Part shown: piece by piece, positions 13,381-22,966 of the stretch
Layout of the letters: each line of letters opens with the position of its first letter
Position numbering within the stretch: position 1 is the first letter of the stretch
DNA from: Pseudomonas alcaliphila JAB1
Lineage (GTDB): Bacteria; Pseudomonadota; Gammaproteobacteria; Pseudomonadales; Pseudomonadaceae
DNA: 64,000 bases
Direction: 5' to 3'
Assembly (NCBI RefSeq): GCF_001941865.1
Contig: NZ_CP016162.1
Coordinates: 434,001-498,000 of the forward strand
The notes under the pieces: generated by a model
Seen by the model: only the letters and a program-made list of their open reading frames with translations
What the model was told of the DNA's origin: nothing
Databases searched by the model: none
Made by a program: the position numbers and the translations under genes

Positions 13381-14382
13381 CTATCGGTTCCTTTCTTGCC
13401 GGAGGCTGAAGGCGCTGTGCGCATCGGGTTTGGCAAAGTGCCGTAACTGAATCTGAAAGCCGTTTTTCAGGCCGATGTAGAGGCTTTCGCCGGGCGTCAG
13501 GCCGGCGGCCGTCGCCCAGCGCGCCAGGTCTTCTTGCTCAAAACCGAGCCACAGGTCGCCGCAGGCTTCGCGCGCCCAGCTCTGGTCGTGGCTGCACAGC
13601 TCGCTGAGCAGCAGGCTGCCGCCGGGGGCGACCAAGGCGGCCAGCTTGCGAAAGGCTTCGGCCGGCGTGGCGAAGTGGTGCAGCACCATGTTCAGCACCA
13701 CGCAGTCAGCGGGCCGTTGCTCGTCCTGCAGCGCATCGGCCAGTTTCAGCTCGACGTTGTCCAGGCCCTCGGCGGTGCAGCGTTGGCTGGCCAGTTCGAG
13801 CATCGCCGGGCTGTTGTCCAGGGCCGTGACCTGGGCGAAGCGCCGCGCCAGTTCGGGCAGGAAGGCACCATCACCAGGACCGATCTCCAATGCCGTGGCG
13901 CCCGGCGCGAAATGCAGGGCGTCGAGCAGGGCCAGCAGGCTGTCGCGGTACTGCGGTAAACCGGCGATCAGATCCTGCTGGGCCTGGAAGCTGGTGGCCA
14001 TGCGCGCGAAGAAGTCGCGGCTGACGGTGGCGCGTTGCTGGTGCACGGCGGCGATGCGCGCCTGCACCTCGCCCGCCAGCGGCAGTGCGTCGATCTCTTC
14101 CAGCAGCGCCGCATGCAGGCGGCCGCCCGGTAGCGCACGGCGGTAGAAGATCGCGTTGCCTTCGCGGCGGGTGGCCACCAGGCCGGCCTGGGCCAGGACC
14201 TTGAGGTGATGGCTCATGCCCGACTGGCCGATGGCGAAGATCTGCGCCAGTTCCAGCACGCCGAACGAATCGTTGCTCAGCACGCGCAGCACGTTCAGGC
14301 GCAGCGGATCACCGCCGGCCTTGCACAGGGCGGCGAGCTCGTCGCAGGGGTCGAAATCCAACTGGGGTGCGCGCAGGGTCAT
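13381..14382 (-). CDS. ArsR-family regulator fused to SAM-dependent methyltransferase domain (SahR-like)
   Basis: 333 aa. The N-terminal winged helix (about residues 15-95: GDPLRLNVLRVLS, SGMSHHLKVLAQAGLV, REGNAIFYR) is followed by a class I methyltransferase fold (ALEIGPGDGAFLPEL, LDNSPAML, VLNMVLHHF). This architecture is that of SahR, a regulator of SAM-cycle genes that senses SAH through the methyltransferase-like domain; the P. aeruginosa counterpart next to metK is PA0547. ATG 14382 was chosen on homologous length; ATG 14412 is also possible (10 residues longer), and neither has a clear Shine-Dalgarno. A large palindrome just upstream is a likely operator. Confidence 0.85.
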   Translation of the reverse strand: MTLRAPQLDFDPCDELAALCKAGGDPLRLNVLRVLSNDSFGVLELAQIFAIGQSGMSHHLKVLAQAGLVATRREGNAIFYRRALPGGRLHAALLEEIDALPLAGEVQARIAAVHQQRATVSRDFFARMATSFQAQQDLIAGLPQYRDSLLALLDALHFAPGATALEIGPGDGAFLPELARRFAQVTALDNSPAMLELASQRCTAEGLDNVELKLADALQDEQRPADCVVLNMVLHHFATPAEAFRKLAALVAPGGSLLLSELCSHDQSWAREACGDLWLGFEQEDLARWATAAGLTPGESLYIGLKNGFQIQLRHFAKPDAHSAFSLRQERNR

Positions 14383-14416
14383 GGGGGCGCAGTCTAGTCG
14401 GTCATTTTTCATACAG

Positions 14417-14452
14417 CAATACCAATATCAAAAAGTTTTGATATTGGTATTG
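14417..14452. promoter_or_regulatory. 36-bp palindrome, probable operator of the SahR-like regulator
   Basis: A perfect 17-bp inverted repeat CAATACCAATATCAAAA with a 2-bp centre (AG) and its complement, in the 43-73 bp gap before the regulator-metK unit. It is AT-rich in GC-rich surroundings, has no following T-tract on either strand, and has the symmetry expected for a dimeric ArsR protein. Autoregulation and control of metK are inferred. Confidence 0.65.
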
Positions 14453-14455
14453 AGG

Positions 14456-15337
14456 CTAGCCTGGCGTCTGGCTCAGTTGCAGAAAAGCGGCGGGAGCCGG
14501 GCTCAGGCTGGTGCCGAGTCGCCACAGCACATGCAGTTCACGCTCGATCTGCAGGTCCTGCACTGCCAAGCGCTGCAGTTCGCCGCTGGCCAGTTCACGT
14601 TCGACCACCCGCTGCGACAGCCAGGCGATGCCTTGGCCGTCGGCGAGCAGGCGTTTGAGCGCTTCGGTGCTGCCGATGGCCATGCCGGCCTGTGGCTCCA
14701 ATCCGTGGTCGCGATAGGCCTGCTCGATGCTGGCGCGGGCGCCGGAGCCGGGTTCGCGCATGTACAGCGGGTACGCCTGCAGGTCGCTGGCTCGCAGGCG
14801 ATCGGCCCTGGCCAGCAGGTGCAGCGGCGATGCCACCGGAAGCAGGGCATCGCGCGCCAGCAGGCGATGCGCGTAGTCGGCCTGGGCGAACGAGCCTTCG
14901 ACGAAGCCCAGGCTGATGCGGCCTTCGTCCAGTTGTCGGGTCACGACGTCGGTGTTGCTTACTTCCAGGCTGACGAATATCTGCGGATGCAGAGCGCGAA
15001 AACGGGTAAGCAGTGGCGGCAGCAGGTAGGCGCCGAGCGTGGCGCTGGCGCCCAGATGCAACTCGCCCTGCTCCAGCTGGGCGAAGTCACGCAGGTCGCG
15101 TTCGGCGGCGCGCTCCAGGGCGAAGATGCGTCGCGCATAGTCATGCAGGCGCAGGCCGCCTTCGGTCAGTCGCACGCCGCGTGGCTGGCGATCGAACAGG
15201 CGCAGGTCGAGGCTGGCTTCGAGGTCGCGAATCTCCCGCGTCACGGCCGGCTGGCTGATGTGCAGGCGTTCGGCGCCGGCGCTGATGCTGCCGGCGTCTG
15301 CCACGGCCAGAAAGACCTTGAGATGGTGCAGATTCAT
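14456..15337 (-). CDS. LysR-family transcriptional regulator
   Basis: 293 aa. N-terminal winged helix (MNLHHLKVFLAVADAGSISA; SQPAVTREIRDLE near 28-40), then a LysR effector domain with two Rossmann-like lobes (about 90-290). Divergent from the TDT-family transporter gene, with 110 bp between start codons, the usual arrangement for a LysR regulator and its target. The TDT partner suggests an anion such as sulfite or a dicarboxylate as inducer, but this is inference. Ends 4 bp from the SahR palindrome. Confidence 0.88.
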   Translation of the reverse strand: MNLHHLKVFLAVADAGSISAGAERLHISQPAVTREIRDLEASLDLRLFDRQPRGVRLTEGGLRLHDYARRIFALERAAERDLRDFAQLEQGELHLGASATLGAYLLPPLLTRFRALHPQIFVSLEVSNTDVVTRQLDEGRISLGFVEGSFAQADYAHRLLARDALLPVASPLHLLARADRLRASDLQAYPLYMREPGSGARASIEQAYRDHGLEPQAGMAIGSTEALKRLLADGQGIAWLSQRVVERELASGELQRLAVQDLQIERELHVLWRLGTSLSPAPAAFLQLSQTPG

Positions 15338-15447
15338 GGTTGATACATAAATAGAAGGTATGGGTTAAATGCTGAATATGTATTTTTCATATGGCAAGCC
15401 AATTCTTACCCTTGCGCCATCACTCATGTCACGGGACTACCCGACTC

Positions 15448-16602
15448 ATGCCACGCCCCTTCAGTCGTTTACCCGAGCCGCTCGCCTTTATCCGTCACTT
15501 CACGCCCAGCTGGTTTGCCATGACCATGGGCACCGGTGTGCTGGCGCTGGTGATCGCTCATCTGCCCTGGCATCTGCCGGGTTTGTCGATGCTTGCCGAG
15601 GGGTTGTGGTTTGTCGCGGTCGGTCTGTTCGCGCTGTTCAGCCTGCTGTTTCTGCTGCGCCTGGCGCTGTTTCGCGAAACCATCTGGCCGATGTTGCTGC
15701 ATCCGGTGCAGTCGATGTTTCTCGGTGCCATTCCCATGGGCCTGGCGGTGCTGATCAAGGGCTTGCTGCTGTTCGGCGTGCCGCGCTGGGGCGAGGGGAT
15801 TTACGCGCTGGCCCATGCGCTGTGGTGGCTGGATGCGGCGCTGGCGCTGCTCGGCGCCTTGTTGGTGCCTTATCTGATGTTCACCCGCCAGCATCATGCG
15901 CTGGAGAAGCTCACCGCGGTGTGGCTGCTACCTATCGTCGCACCGGAGGTCGCCGCCAGCACGGCAGGGGCGCTGGCGCCGCATCTGGCGGCCGAGGCGG
16001 CGCAACAGTTGCTGGTCGCCGGTTTCGTGCTCTGGGGATTGTCGCTGTCGCTGGCGTTCTCGCTGATCACTCTGGTGTTGCTGCGCCTGGCCCTGCACAA
16101 ATTGCCGGATACCGATTTTGCTGCCACCAGCTGGCTGCCGCTGGGGCCGCTGGCTACCGGCTGTCTGGGCTTGCTCAGCATGGGCCAGGCGGCACCGCTG
16201 GCTTTTGCCGGTACGCCGCTGGTCAGCGCCGCCGAGCTGGCGCGGGATCTCGGTCTGATCGGCGGCCTGGCCTTATGGGGCGCTGGGCTGTGGTGGCTGG
16301 TGATCGCCACGCTGTTCACCCGTCACTACATCCGCGACAACATGCCGTTCAACCTCGGCTGGTGGGGTTTTACCTTTCCGCTGGGCGTATTCGCCCTGGC
16401 CACCTTTGAACTGCAGGCCGTGACCGGTTTGAGCCTGTTCGCCTTCATCGGTCTGCTGCTGGCGGTGCAACTGGCGGCGGTCTGGACGCTGGTGTTCAGT
16501 CGCACGCTCGCCGGCGTCTGGCATGGCGAGTTGTTTCAGGCACCTTGTCTGGGCGGACCGGGCAGCCCGGCGGTGAGCGTTCTGAGCGAGCAGGCGGGCT
16601 GA
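15448..16602 (+). CDS. TDT-family transporter (TehA/SLAC1-like anion exporter)
   Basis: 384 aa, about ten transmembrane helices, beginning after an [19 protein letters not shown] motif near residues 15-33 that is typical of the tellurite-resistance/dicarboxylate transporter (TDT) family. Members export sulfite, malate or confer tellurite tolerance. Start ATG 15448 leaves the usual short cytoplasmic N-terminus; an alternative at 15391 would add 19 residues. Divergent LysR neighbour is the likely regulator. Substrate not predictable; sulfite is a reasonable guess. Confidence 0.82.
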   Translation: MPRPFSRLPEPLAFIRHFTPSWFAMTMGTGVLALVIAHLPWHLPGLSMLAEGLWFVAVGLFALFSLLFLLRLALFRETIWPMLLHPVQSMFLGAIPMGLAVLIKGLLLFGVPRWGEGIYALAHALWWLDAALALLGALLVPYLMFTRQHHALEKLTAVWLLPIVAPEVAASTAGALAPHLAAEAAQQLLVAGFVLWGLSLSLAFSLITLVLLRLALHKLPDTDFAATSWLPLGPLATGCLGLLSMGQAAPLAFAGTPLVSAAELARDLGLIGGLALWGAGLWWLVIATLFTRHYIRDNMPFNLGWWGFTFPLGVFALATFELQAVTGLSLFAFIGLLLAVQLAAVWTLVFSRTLAGVWHGELFQAPCLGGPGSPAVSVLSEQAG

Positions 16603-16711
16603 TTTGGTCTCTACGACCATCTGTCATTGCCCCATGGGGGCCGGCTGGGCGAAAATAGGCGTCTTTTTTCGCCCCCTTCATTCAGAAGCAGCCCCCGTAG
16701 GAGATTCAGCG

Positions 16712-18712
16712 ATGCCCAGCCGTCGTGAGCGAGCCAATGCCATTCGTGCCCTGAGCATGGATGCCGTGCAGAAAGCCAACAGCGGCCACCCCGGTGCCCC
16801 CATGGGTATGGCGGACATCGCCGAAGTGCTGTGGCGCGACTACCTCAAGCACAACCCGAGCAACCCGAACTTCGCCGATCGTGACCGCTTCGTGCTGTCC
16901 AACGGTCATGGCTCGATGCTGATCTATTCGCTGCTGCACCTGACTGGTTACGACCTCGGCATCGAAGACCTCAAGCAGTTCCGCCAGCTGCACAGCCGTA
17001 CCCCGGGCCACCCGGAATACGGTTACACCCCGGGTGTCGAGACCACCACCGGCCCGCTCGGCCAGGGCATCGCCAACGCCGTCGGCTTCGCCATCGCCGA
17101 GAAGGTGCTGGGCGCGCAGTTCAACCGTGAAGGCCACGAGATCGTCGACCACAACACCTACGTGTTCCTCGGCGACGGCTGCATGATGGAAGGCATTTCC
17201 CACGAAGTCTGCTCGCTGGCCGGCACCCTGGGCCTGGGCAAACTGATCGCCTTCTACGACGACAACGGCATCTCCATCGACGGTGAAGTCGAGGGCTGGT
17301 TTACCGATGACACGCCGAAGCGCTTCGAAGCCTACGGCTGGCAGGTGATTCGCAATGTCGACGGCCACGACGCCGAAGAGATCAAGATGGCCATCGAGAC
17401 CGCGCGCAAGAGCGTGGACCAACCGACCCTGATCTGCTGCAAGACCACCATCGGCTTCGGTTCGCCGAACAAGCAGGGCAAGGAAGAGTGCCACGGTGCG
17501 CCGCTGGGCAACGACGAAATCGCCCTGACCCGCGCCGCGCTGGGCTGGAATCATGGCCCGTTCGAAATCCCGGCCGAGATCTACGCCGAGTGGGACGCCA
17601 AGGCCGCCGGCGCTGCCGCCGAAGCCGCCTGGAACGACAAGTTCTCCGCCTACGCCGCTGCCCATCCCGAGCTGGCTGCCGAGTTCAAGCGCCGTATTGC
17701 CGGTGAGCTGCCGGCCGATTTCGCCGAGAAGGCCGCTGCCTATATCAAGGACGTCGCCGAGAAGGGCGAGACCATCGCCAGCCGTAAGGCCAGCCAAAAC
17801 GCGCTGAATGCCTTCGGTCCGCTGCTGCCGGAGTTCCTTGGCGGTTCGGCCGACCTGGCCGGCTCCAACCTGACCCTGTGGAAGGGCTGCAAGGGCGTCT
17901 CCGCTGAAGACGCGTCCGGCAACTACATGTTCTACGGCGTGCGCGAGTTCGGCATGAGCGCGATCATGAACGGCATCGCCCTGCACGGCGGTTTCGTGCC
18001 GTACGGCGCCACCTTCCTGATCTTCATGGAATACGCGCGCAACGCCGTGCGCATGTCCGCGCTGATGAAGAAGCGCGTGCTGTACGTGTTCACCCACGAC
18101 TCCATCGGCCTCGGCGAAGACGGCCCGACCCACCAGCCGATCGAGCAGCTGGCCAGCCTGCGTGGTACGCCGAACCTCGACACCTGGCGCCCGGCCGATG
18201 CCGTGGAGTCCGCCGTGGCCTGGAAGTACGCCATCGAGCGCGCCGACGGCCCGAGCGCCCTGGTGTTCAGCCGTCAGAACCTGCCGCACCAACCGCGCGA
18301 TGCCCAGCAACTGGCTGATGTCGCGCGCGGTGGCTACGTGCTCAAGGACAGCGCTGGCGAGCCGGAGTTGATCCTGATCGCCACCGGTTCGGAAGTCGGC
18401 CTGGCCGTGGCTGCCTACGACAAACTGACCGCCGCCGGGCGCAAGGTGCGCGTGGTGTCGATGCCGTCCACCAGCGTGTTCGACGCTCAGGACGCCGGCT
18501 ACAAGCAGGACGTGCTGCCGCTGCAGGTCGGTGCGCGCATCGCCATCGAGGCCTCGCACGCCGACTACTGGTACAAGTACGTGGGCCTGGAAGGTCGCAT
18601 CATCGGGATGACCAGCTTCGGCGAGTCGGCCCCGGCGCCGGCCCTGTTCGAGCACTTCGGCTTCACCGTCGACAACATCGTCGCCACTGCCGAAGAACTG
18701 CTGGACGCCTGA
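16712..18712 (+). CDS. tktA: Transketolase
   Basis: 666 aa, full length. A thiamine-diphosphate enzyme moving two-carbon units between sugar phosphates in the pentose phosphate pathway and in erythrose-4-phosphate supply. Visible: [11 protein letters not shown] near 22-32, thiamine-binding [12 protein letters not shown] near 155, DDNGISIDG near 185 and the second-domain [14 protein letters not shown] near 465. ATG 16712 has GTAGGAG upstream; a start at 16604 would add 36 non-homologous residues. First gene of tktA-epd-pgk-lipoproteins-fba, the conserved Pseudomonas order. Confidence 0.97.
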   Translation: MPSRRERANAIRALSMDAVQKANSGHPGAPMGMADIAEVLWRDYLKHNPSNPNFADRDRFVLSNGHGSMLIYSLLHLTGYDLGIEDLKQFRQLHSRTPGHPEYGYTPGVETTTGPLGQGIANAVGFAIAEKVLGAQFNREGHEIVDHNTYVFLGDGCMMEGISHEVCSLAGTLGLGKLIAFYDDNGISIDGEVEGWFTDDTPKRFEAYGWQVIRNVDGHDAEEIKMAIETARKSVDQPTLICCKTTIGFGSPNKQGKEECHGAPLGNDEIALTRAALGWNHGPFEIPAEIYAEWDAKAAGAAAEAAWNDKFSAYAAAHPELAAEFKRRIAGELPADFAEKAAAYIKDVAEKGETIASRKASQNALNAFGPLLPEFLGGSADLAGSNLTLWKGCKGVSAEDASGNYMFYGVREFGMSAIMNGIALHGGFVPYGATFLIFMEYARNAVRMSALMKKRVLYVFTHDSIGLGEDGPTHQPIEQLASLRGTPNLDTWRPADAVESAVAWKYAIERADGPSALVFSRQNLPHQPRDAQQLADVARGGYVLKDSAGEPELILIATGSEVGLAVAAYDKLTAAGRKVRVVSMPSTSVFDAQDAGYKQDVLPLQVGARIAIEASHADYWYKYVGLEGRIIGMTSFGESAPAPALFEHFGFTVDNIVATAEELLDA

Positions 18713-18725
18713 GTTGAGAACGACG

Positions 18726-18815
18726 CTGTAGCGGTGGATCGGGGCGCGTAACTGGCGCCCTGTTCATCTACCGTTACAGCGCCCGGTGGATCGATGAAGC
18801 GCGATCCACCCTACG
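18726..18815. repeat. GTAGGGTGG-type inverted repeat between tktA and epd
   Basis: Contains GTAGCGGTGGATC at the left and GATCCACCCTACG at the right end, with an internal GGTGGATCGATG. Same family as 4449-4525. It fills most of the 120-bp tktA-epd gap. Confidence 0.6.
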
Positions 18816-18832
18816 TTCATCCGAGACCTCTT

Positions 18833-19900
18833 ATGTCCAATCGCCCCTATCGTGTCGCCCTCAACGGTTATGGCCGTATCGGTCGTTGCGTGCTGCGCGC
18901 GCTGCACGAGCGTGGCAATTCAGCGAGCCTGGAAATCGTCGCGCTGAACGACCTGGCCGATCAGGCCAGCATCGAATACCTGACCCGCTTCGACTCCACT
19001 CACGGGCGCTTTCCCGGCGAGGTGAAGGTCGATGGCGACTGTCTGCACATCAACGGCGACTGCGTGAAGGTGCTGCGTCAGAGCGAGCCTGAGGCCATTG
19101 ACTGGGCAGCGCTGGACATCGATCTGCTGCTCGAGTGCTCCGGGCAGTACGTCACCCGTGCCGAGGCGCAACGCTTCATCGAAGCCGGTGCGCCGCGCGT
19201 GCTGCTGTCGCAGCCGATGGCCAGCGAGGCGGATATCGACGCCACCGTGGTTTACGGGGTCAATCAGCAGTGCCTGAGCGGTGCCGAGCGCCTGGTGTCG
19301 AATGCGTCCTGTACCACCAACTGCGGCGTGCCGTTGTTGAAACTTCTCGATGAGGTGGTGGGTCTGGAGTACGTCTCCATTACCACCATCCACTCGGCGA
19401 TGAACGACCAGCCAGTGATCGATGCCTATCACCACGAAGACCTGCGCCGCACGCGCTCGGCCTTCCAGTCGGTGATCCCGGTGTCCACCGGCCTGGCGCG
19501 GGGTATCGAGCGTCTGCTACCGGAACTTACCGGGCGTATCCAGGCCAAGGCCATCCGCGTGCCGACGGTCAACGTCTCGTGCCTGGACATCACCCTGCAG
19601 ACCGCACGCGATACCTCTGCCGAAGAGATCAATCGCGTGCTGCGTCAGGCGGCAGAAAGTGGCCCGCTCAAGGGGCTGCTGGCCTACACCGAGCTGCCGC
19701 ACGCCAGTTGCGACTTCAACCATGACCCGCATTCGGCCATCGTCGACGGCAGCCAGACCCGCGTGTCCGGCCCGCGCCTGGTAAACCTGCTGGCCTGGTT
19801 CGACAACGAGTGGGGGTTTGCCAACCGCATGCTCGATGTCGCCGAACATTTTCTCGCTGTATCCACTTCCTCCGTACAACCAGCCTTTGTGAAGGACTGA
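18833..19900 (+). CDS. epd: D-erythrose-4-phosphate dehydrogenase
   Basis: 355 aa. A glyceraldehyde-3-phosphate dehydrogenase paralogue; oxidises erythrose-4-phosphate to erythronate-4-phosphate for pyridoxal phosphate synthesis. Seen: NAD-binding NGYGRIGRCVLRAL near residue 9, and catalytic Cys in SNASCTTNCGVPLLK. The Gly-Val instead of the Leu-Ala usual after the catalytic motif in GapA, and the position between tktA and pgk, support Epd over GAPDH. ATG 18833 chosen; an extension to 18794 lies in repeat DNA. Starts 120 bp after tktA, 3 bp before pgk. Confidence 0.9.
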   Translation: MSNRPYRVALNGYGRIGRCVLRALHERGNSASLEIVALNDLADQASIEYLTRFDSTHGRFPGEVKVDGDCLHINGDCVKVLRQSEPEAIDWAALDIDLLLECSGQYVTRAEAQRFIEAGAPRVLLSQPMASEADIDATVVYGVNQQCLSGAERLVSNASCTTNCGVPLLKLLDEVVGLEYVSITTIHSAMNDQPVIDAYHHEDLRRTRSAFQSVIPVSTGLARGIERLLPELTGRIQAKAIRVPTVNVSCLDITLQTARDTSAEEINRVLRQAAESGPLKGLLAYTELPHASCDFNHDPHSAIVDGSQTRVSGPRLVNLLAWFDNEWGFANRMLDVAEHFLAVSTSSVQPAFVKD

Positions 19901-19903
19901 TCC

Positions 19904-21064
19904 ATGACCGTTCTGAAGATGACCGACCTCGACCTCGCTGGTAAGCGCGTGTTGATCCGCGAAGACCTCAACGTCCCGGTGAAGGACGGTGTGGTCAAGA
20001 GCGACGCGCGTATCCTCGCCTCCTTGCCGACCATCAAGCTGGCGCTGGAGAAGGGCGCTGCCGTGCTGGTCTGCTCGCACCTGGGCCGTCCGGAAGAGGG
20101 CATCTACAGCGAGGAAGACAGCCTGGCGCCGGTCGCCGCCTACCTGAGCAAGGCGCTCGGCCGCGACGTGCCGCTGGTCAAGGACTATCTCGGTGGTGTC
20201 GAGGTCAAGGCCGGCGAGCTGGTGCTGCTGGAGAACGTGCGCTTCAACAAGGGCGAGAAGAAGAACACTGACGAACTGGCCCAGCAGTACGCTGCCCTGT
20301 GCGACGTGTTCGTGATGGACGCCTTCGGTACCGCTCACCGCGCCCAGGGCTCGACCCATGGCGTGGCCAAGTTCGCCAAGGTCGCCTGCGCCGGCCCGCT
20401 GCTGGCTGCCGAGCTGGATGCGCTGGGCAAGGCCCTGGACAAACCGGCGCGGCCGATGCTGGCCATCGTCGCCGGCTCCAAGGTGTCGACCAAGCTCGAC
20501 GTGCTCAACTCCCTGGCCGATATCTGCGACTCGCTGATCGTCGGCGGCGGCATCGCCAATACCTTCCTCGCTGCTGCCGGCCTGCCGGTGGGCAAGTCGC
20601 TGTACGAGGCTGATCTGGTCGACACCGCCAAGGCCATCGCGGCCAAGGTCAGCGTACCGCTGCCGGTTGACGTGGTGGTGGCCAAGGCCTTCGCCGAAGA
20701 CGCCGAAGCCACCATCAAGGCGGTCAAGGACGTGGCTGAAGACGACATGATCCTCGACATCGGCCCGCAGACTGCGGCGATGTTCGCCGAGATGCTCAAG
20801 GCTTCGCAGACCATCCTGTGGAACGGCCCGGTCGGCGTGTTCGAGTTCGACCAGTTCGGCAACGGCACCAAGGCCCTGGCCTTGGCCATCGCTGAAAGCC
20901 CGGCGTTCTCCATTGCTGGCGGTGGCGACACCCTGGCGGCCATCGACAAATACGGCGTGGCCGAGAAGATTTCCTACATTTCCACTGGCGGCGGCGCTTT
21001 CCTCGAGTTCGTCGAAGGCAAGGTGCTGCCGGCCGTGCAAGTGCTGGAGCAACGCGCGCAATAA
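19904..21064 (+). CDS. pgk: Phosphoglycerate kinase
   Basis: 386 aa, full length. Converts 1,3-bisphosphoglycerate and ADP to 3-phosphoglycerate and ATP. Visible: [15 protein letters not shown] near residues 13-27, SHLGRPEEG near 60, [15 protein letters not shown] near 140, and the C-terminal nucleotide-binding [15 protein letters not shown] near 335. Starts 3 bp after the epd stop codon with GAAGGA inside the epd end, so the two are co-transcribed. Confidence 0.98.
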   Translation: MTVLKMTDLDLAGKRVLIREDLNVPVKDGVVKSDARILASLPTIKLALEKGAAVLVCSHLGRPEEGIYSEEDSLAPVAAYLSKALGRDVPLVKDYLGGVEVKAGELVLLENVRFNKGEKKNTDELAQQYAALCDVFVMDAFGTAHRAQGSTHGVAKFAKVACAGPLLAAELDALGKALDKPARPMLAIVAGSKVSTKLDVLNSLADICDSLIVGGGIANTFLAAAGLPVGKSLYEADLVDTAKAIAAKVSVPLPVDVVVAKAFAEDAEATIKAVKDVAEDDMILDIGPQTAAMFAEMLKASQTILWNGPVGVFEFDQFGNGTKALALAIAESPAFSIAGGGDTLAAIDKYGVAEKISYISTGGGAFLEFVEGKVLPAVQVLEQRAQ

Positions 21065-21167
21065 ACACCGGCTAGGGTGAGGGAGAGTCCTTCACCCGCC
21101 GCGGATTAAACCCTGACGTGAACGGGTGGTCTGTAGAAAACCGGATCATCGAACAAGGAGTCATGTC

Positions 21168-21353
21168 ATGGACAAGTTAGCCGCTTTGAGCGTGATTGGT
21201 ATGTTGCTGGCCGGTTGTGCCGGTGGCGGTCGGGAGGTGGCCTGCGAGGTATTCAGCCCGGCGCAGATCGAAACCCCGACCACTCAGGATGATCAGCGTG
21301 TCGAGCAAAGCAGTGGTCAACCCACTGGCGCGGCACCGGAACAGCGTTGCTGA
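21168..21353 (+). CDS. Small putative lipoprotein
   Basis: 61 aa. Short hydrophobic N-terminus with a lipobox (MLLAGC at residues 12-17), then a polar tail rich in Gln/Thr/Glu and ending in Cys. ATG 21168 has AAGGAG 7 nt upstream; a nearby ATG at 21163 is out of frame. It occupies the position of a hypothetical gene between pgk and fda in P. aeruginosa. No function is known. Only 12 bp before the next lipoprotein gene. Confidence 0.7.
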   Translation: MDKLAALSVIGMLLAGCAGGGREVACEVFSPAQIETPTTQDDQRVEQSSGQPTGAAPEQRC

Positions 21354-21365
21354 CGAGGAGAGGCA

Positions 21366-21692
21366 ATGAGCGGAATCAGACTGGCGGGGCTTGCTGTCGC
21401 CGCCACGTTGTTGGCGGCCTGCAGCAGCCAGCCGGCGGCGCCGGAGCAATGGAATCGCTGGGTATGCGACAGCCAGACCGAAGTGCTGTGGCGCTTCGCC
21501 AACGGCAGCGTCGACCAGGTGGATGTGCGCCTGGGCGGTGACGACATCGTCTATCGTCTGACTCAGGAGCCGGCAGGATCTGGCGCGCTGTACAGTGACG
21601 GGCGTCTGTCCTTCCACACCAAAGGTGAGGAAGGCCTGGTCTACTGGACGGCGACCGATGACCTGATAGGCCGCGGCTGCAAGGCCCCGTAA
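21366..21692 (+). CDS. MliC-like lipoprotein (C-type lysozyme inhibitor family)
   Basis: 108 aa. Lipobox LLAAC near residue 19, then a small beta-rich domain resembling MliC: WVCDSQTEVLWRF near 32, LYSDGRLSFHTKGEEGLVYW near 75-94 and a final RGCK. MliC proteins inhibit host C-type lysozyme with a conserved loop; the two cysteines (about 34 and 105) may form a disulfide. The assignment rests on pattern only. Preceded by GAGGAGAGGC; part of the glycolytic gene string. Confidence 0.7.
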   Translation: MSGIRLAGLAVAATLLAACSSQPAAPEQWNRWVCDSQTEVLWRFANGSVDQVDVRLGGDDIVYRLTQEPAGSGALYSDGRLSFHTKGEEGLVYWTATDDLIGRGCKAP

Positions 21693-21815
21693 CATCCTCG
21701 GCGACGCCGAGACAAGAGCTGTGGGCATGCCCCAGCTTCAGGAAACTTGAACAACGCCTGCCCCTGCGGCAGGCTTGCACGATTAACGACCTCCAAACCG
21801 GGAGACAGAAACACC

Positions 21816-22880
21816 ATGGCACTTATCAGCATGCGCCAGATGCTCGACCACGCCGCCGAATTCGGCTACGGCGTGCCGGCCTTCAACGTCAACAACCTCG
21901 AGCAGATGCGCGCCATCATGGAAGCCGCCGACAAGACCGATTCTCCGGTCATCGTCCAGGCCTCCGCTGGTGCCCGCAAGTACGCTGGTGCGCCTTTCCT
22001 GCGCCACCTGATCCTGGCTGCCATCGAAGAGTTCCCGCACATCCCGGTGTGCATGCACCAGGACCACGGCACCAGCCCTGACGTGTGCCAGCGCTCCATC
22101 CAGCTGGGCTTTTCCTCGGTGATGATGGACGGCTCGCTCAAGGAAGACGGCAAGACCCCGGCCGACTACGACTACAACGTCCGCGTAACCCAGCAGACCG
22201 TAGCCTTCGCCCACGCCTGCGGCGTGTCCGTGGAAGGCGAACTGGGTTGCCTGGGTAGCCTGGAAACCGGTATGGCCGGTGAAGAAGATGGCGTCGGCGC
22301 CGAAGGCGTACTCGATCACAGCCAACTGCTGACTGATCCGGAAGAGGCCGCCGACTTCGTCAAGAAGACCCAGGTCGATGCCCTGGCCATCGCCATCGGC
22401 ACCAGCCACGGCGCTTACAAGTTCACCAAGCCGCCAACCGGCGACGTGCTCTCCATCGAGCGCATCAAGGAAATCCACAAGCGCATCCCCAACACCCACC
22501 TGGTGATGCACGGTTCTTCCTCCGTGCCGCAGGAATGGCTGAAGGTGATCAACGAATTCGGCGGCGACATCAAGGAAACCTACGGTGTGCCGGTCGAGGA
22601 AATCGTCGAAGGCATCAAGCACGGCGTGCGCAAGGTCAATATCGATACCGACCTGCGTCTGGCCTCTACCGGTGCCATTCGCCGCATGATGGCCGAGCAT
22701 CCGAGCGAGTTCGATCCGCGCAAGTTCTTCGCCAAGACCATCGTCGCCATGCGTGACATCTGCATCGCCCGCTACGAAGCCTTCGGCACCGCTGGCAACG
22801 CCTCCAAGATCAAACCGATCTCCCTGGAAGGCATGTACCAGCGCTATGCCAGCGGCGAGCTGAACGCCAAGGTCAACTGA
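21816..22880 (+). CDS. fba: Fructose-1,6-bisphosphate aldolase, class II
   Basis: 354 aa. The Zn-dependent aldolase of glycolysis/gluconeogenesis. Seen: [19 protein letters not shown] start, the metal-binding [11 protein letters not shown] near residues 79-89, [13 protein letters not shown] near 170 and [10 protein letters not shown] near 230. ATG 21816 has GGGAGA upstream; the 21747 alternative would add 23 unrelated residues. Closes the tktA-epd-pgk series and is followed by a terminator. Confidence 0.97.
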   Translation: MALISMRQMLDHAAEFGYGVPAFNVNNLEQMRAIMEAADKTDSPVIVQASAGARKYAGAPFLRHLILAAIEEFPHIPVCMHQDHGTSPDVCQRSIQLGFSSVMMDGSLKEDGKTPADYDYNVRVTQQTVAFAHACGVSVEGELGCLGSLETGMAGEEDGVGAEGVLDHSQLLTDPEEAADFVKKTQVDALAIAIGTSHGAYKFTKPPTGDVLSIERIKEIHKRIPNTHLVMHGSSSVPQEWLKVINEFGGDIKETYGVPVEEIVEGIKHGVRKVNIDTDLRLASTGAIRRMMAEHPSEFDPRKFFAKTIVAMRDICIARYEAFGTAGNASKIKPISLEGMYQRYASGELNAKVN

Positions 22881-22914
22881 TCCGGCGCGGGCCAACGCCC
22901 GCCCGGACCAGCCG

Positions 22915-22948
22915 AAAGCCGCGATTGCGCAAGCGTCGCGGCTTTTTC
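22915..22948 (+). terminator. Rho-independent terminator after fba
   Basis: Stem AAAGCCGCGA (22915-22924) and TCGCGGCTTT (22936-22945) with an 11-nt loop, extended by TTT on the plus strand. It also lies 19 bp beyond the end of the convergent alginate lyase gene. Confidence 0.85.
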
Positions 22949-22966
22949 ATGCCTGGCGTTTGGGGC

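Noticed and set aside
14417..14452. Palindrome as a terminator of the LysR gene
   Set aside because: AT-rich stem with only a 2-bp loop and no trailing T-tract; an operator is a better fit.
16706..18655. 649-codon open frame antisense to tktA
   Set aside because: Runs exactly opposite a clear transketolase gene; high GC with third-position bias leaves long antisense frames. Its translation is Val/Gly/Ala-rich and shows no domain.
18833..19900. Second GAPDH (gapB)
   Set aside because: Placement between tktA and pgk and the sequence after the catalytic Cys favour Epd; a pure GAPDH role cannot be fully excluded.
19517..21061. 514-codon antisense frame over epd/pgk
   Set aside because: Same explanation; mirrors pgk and has no recognisable motif.
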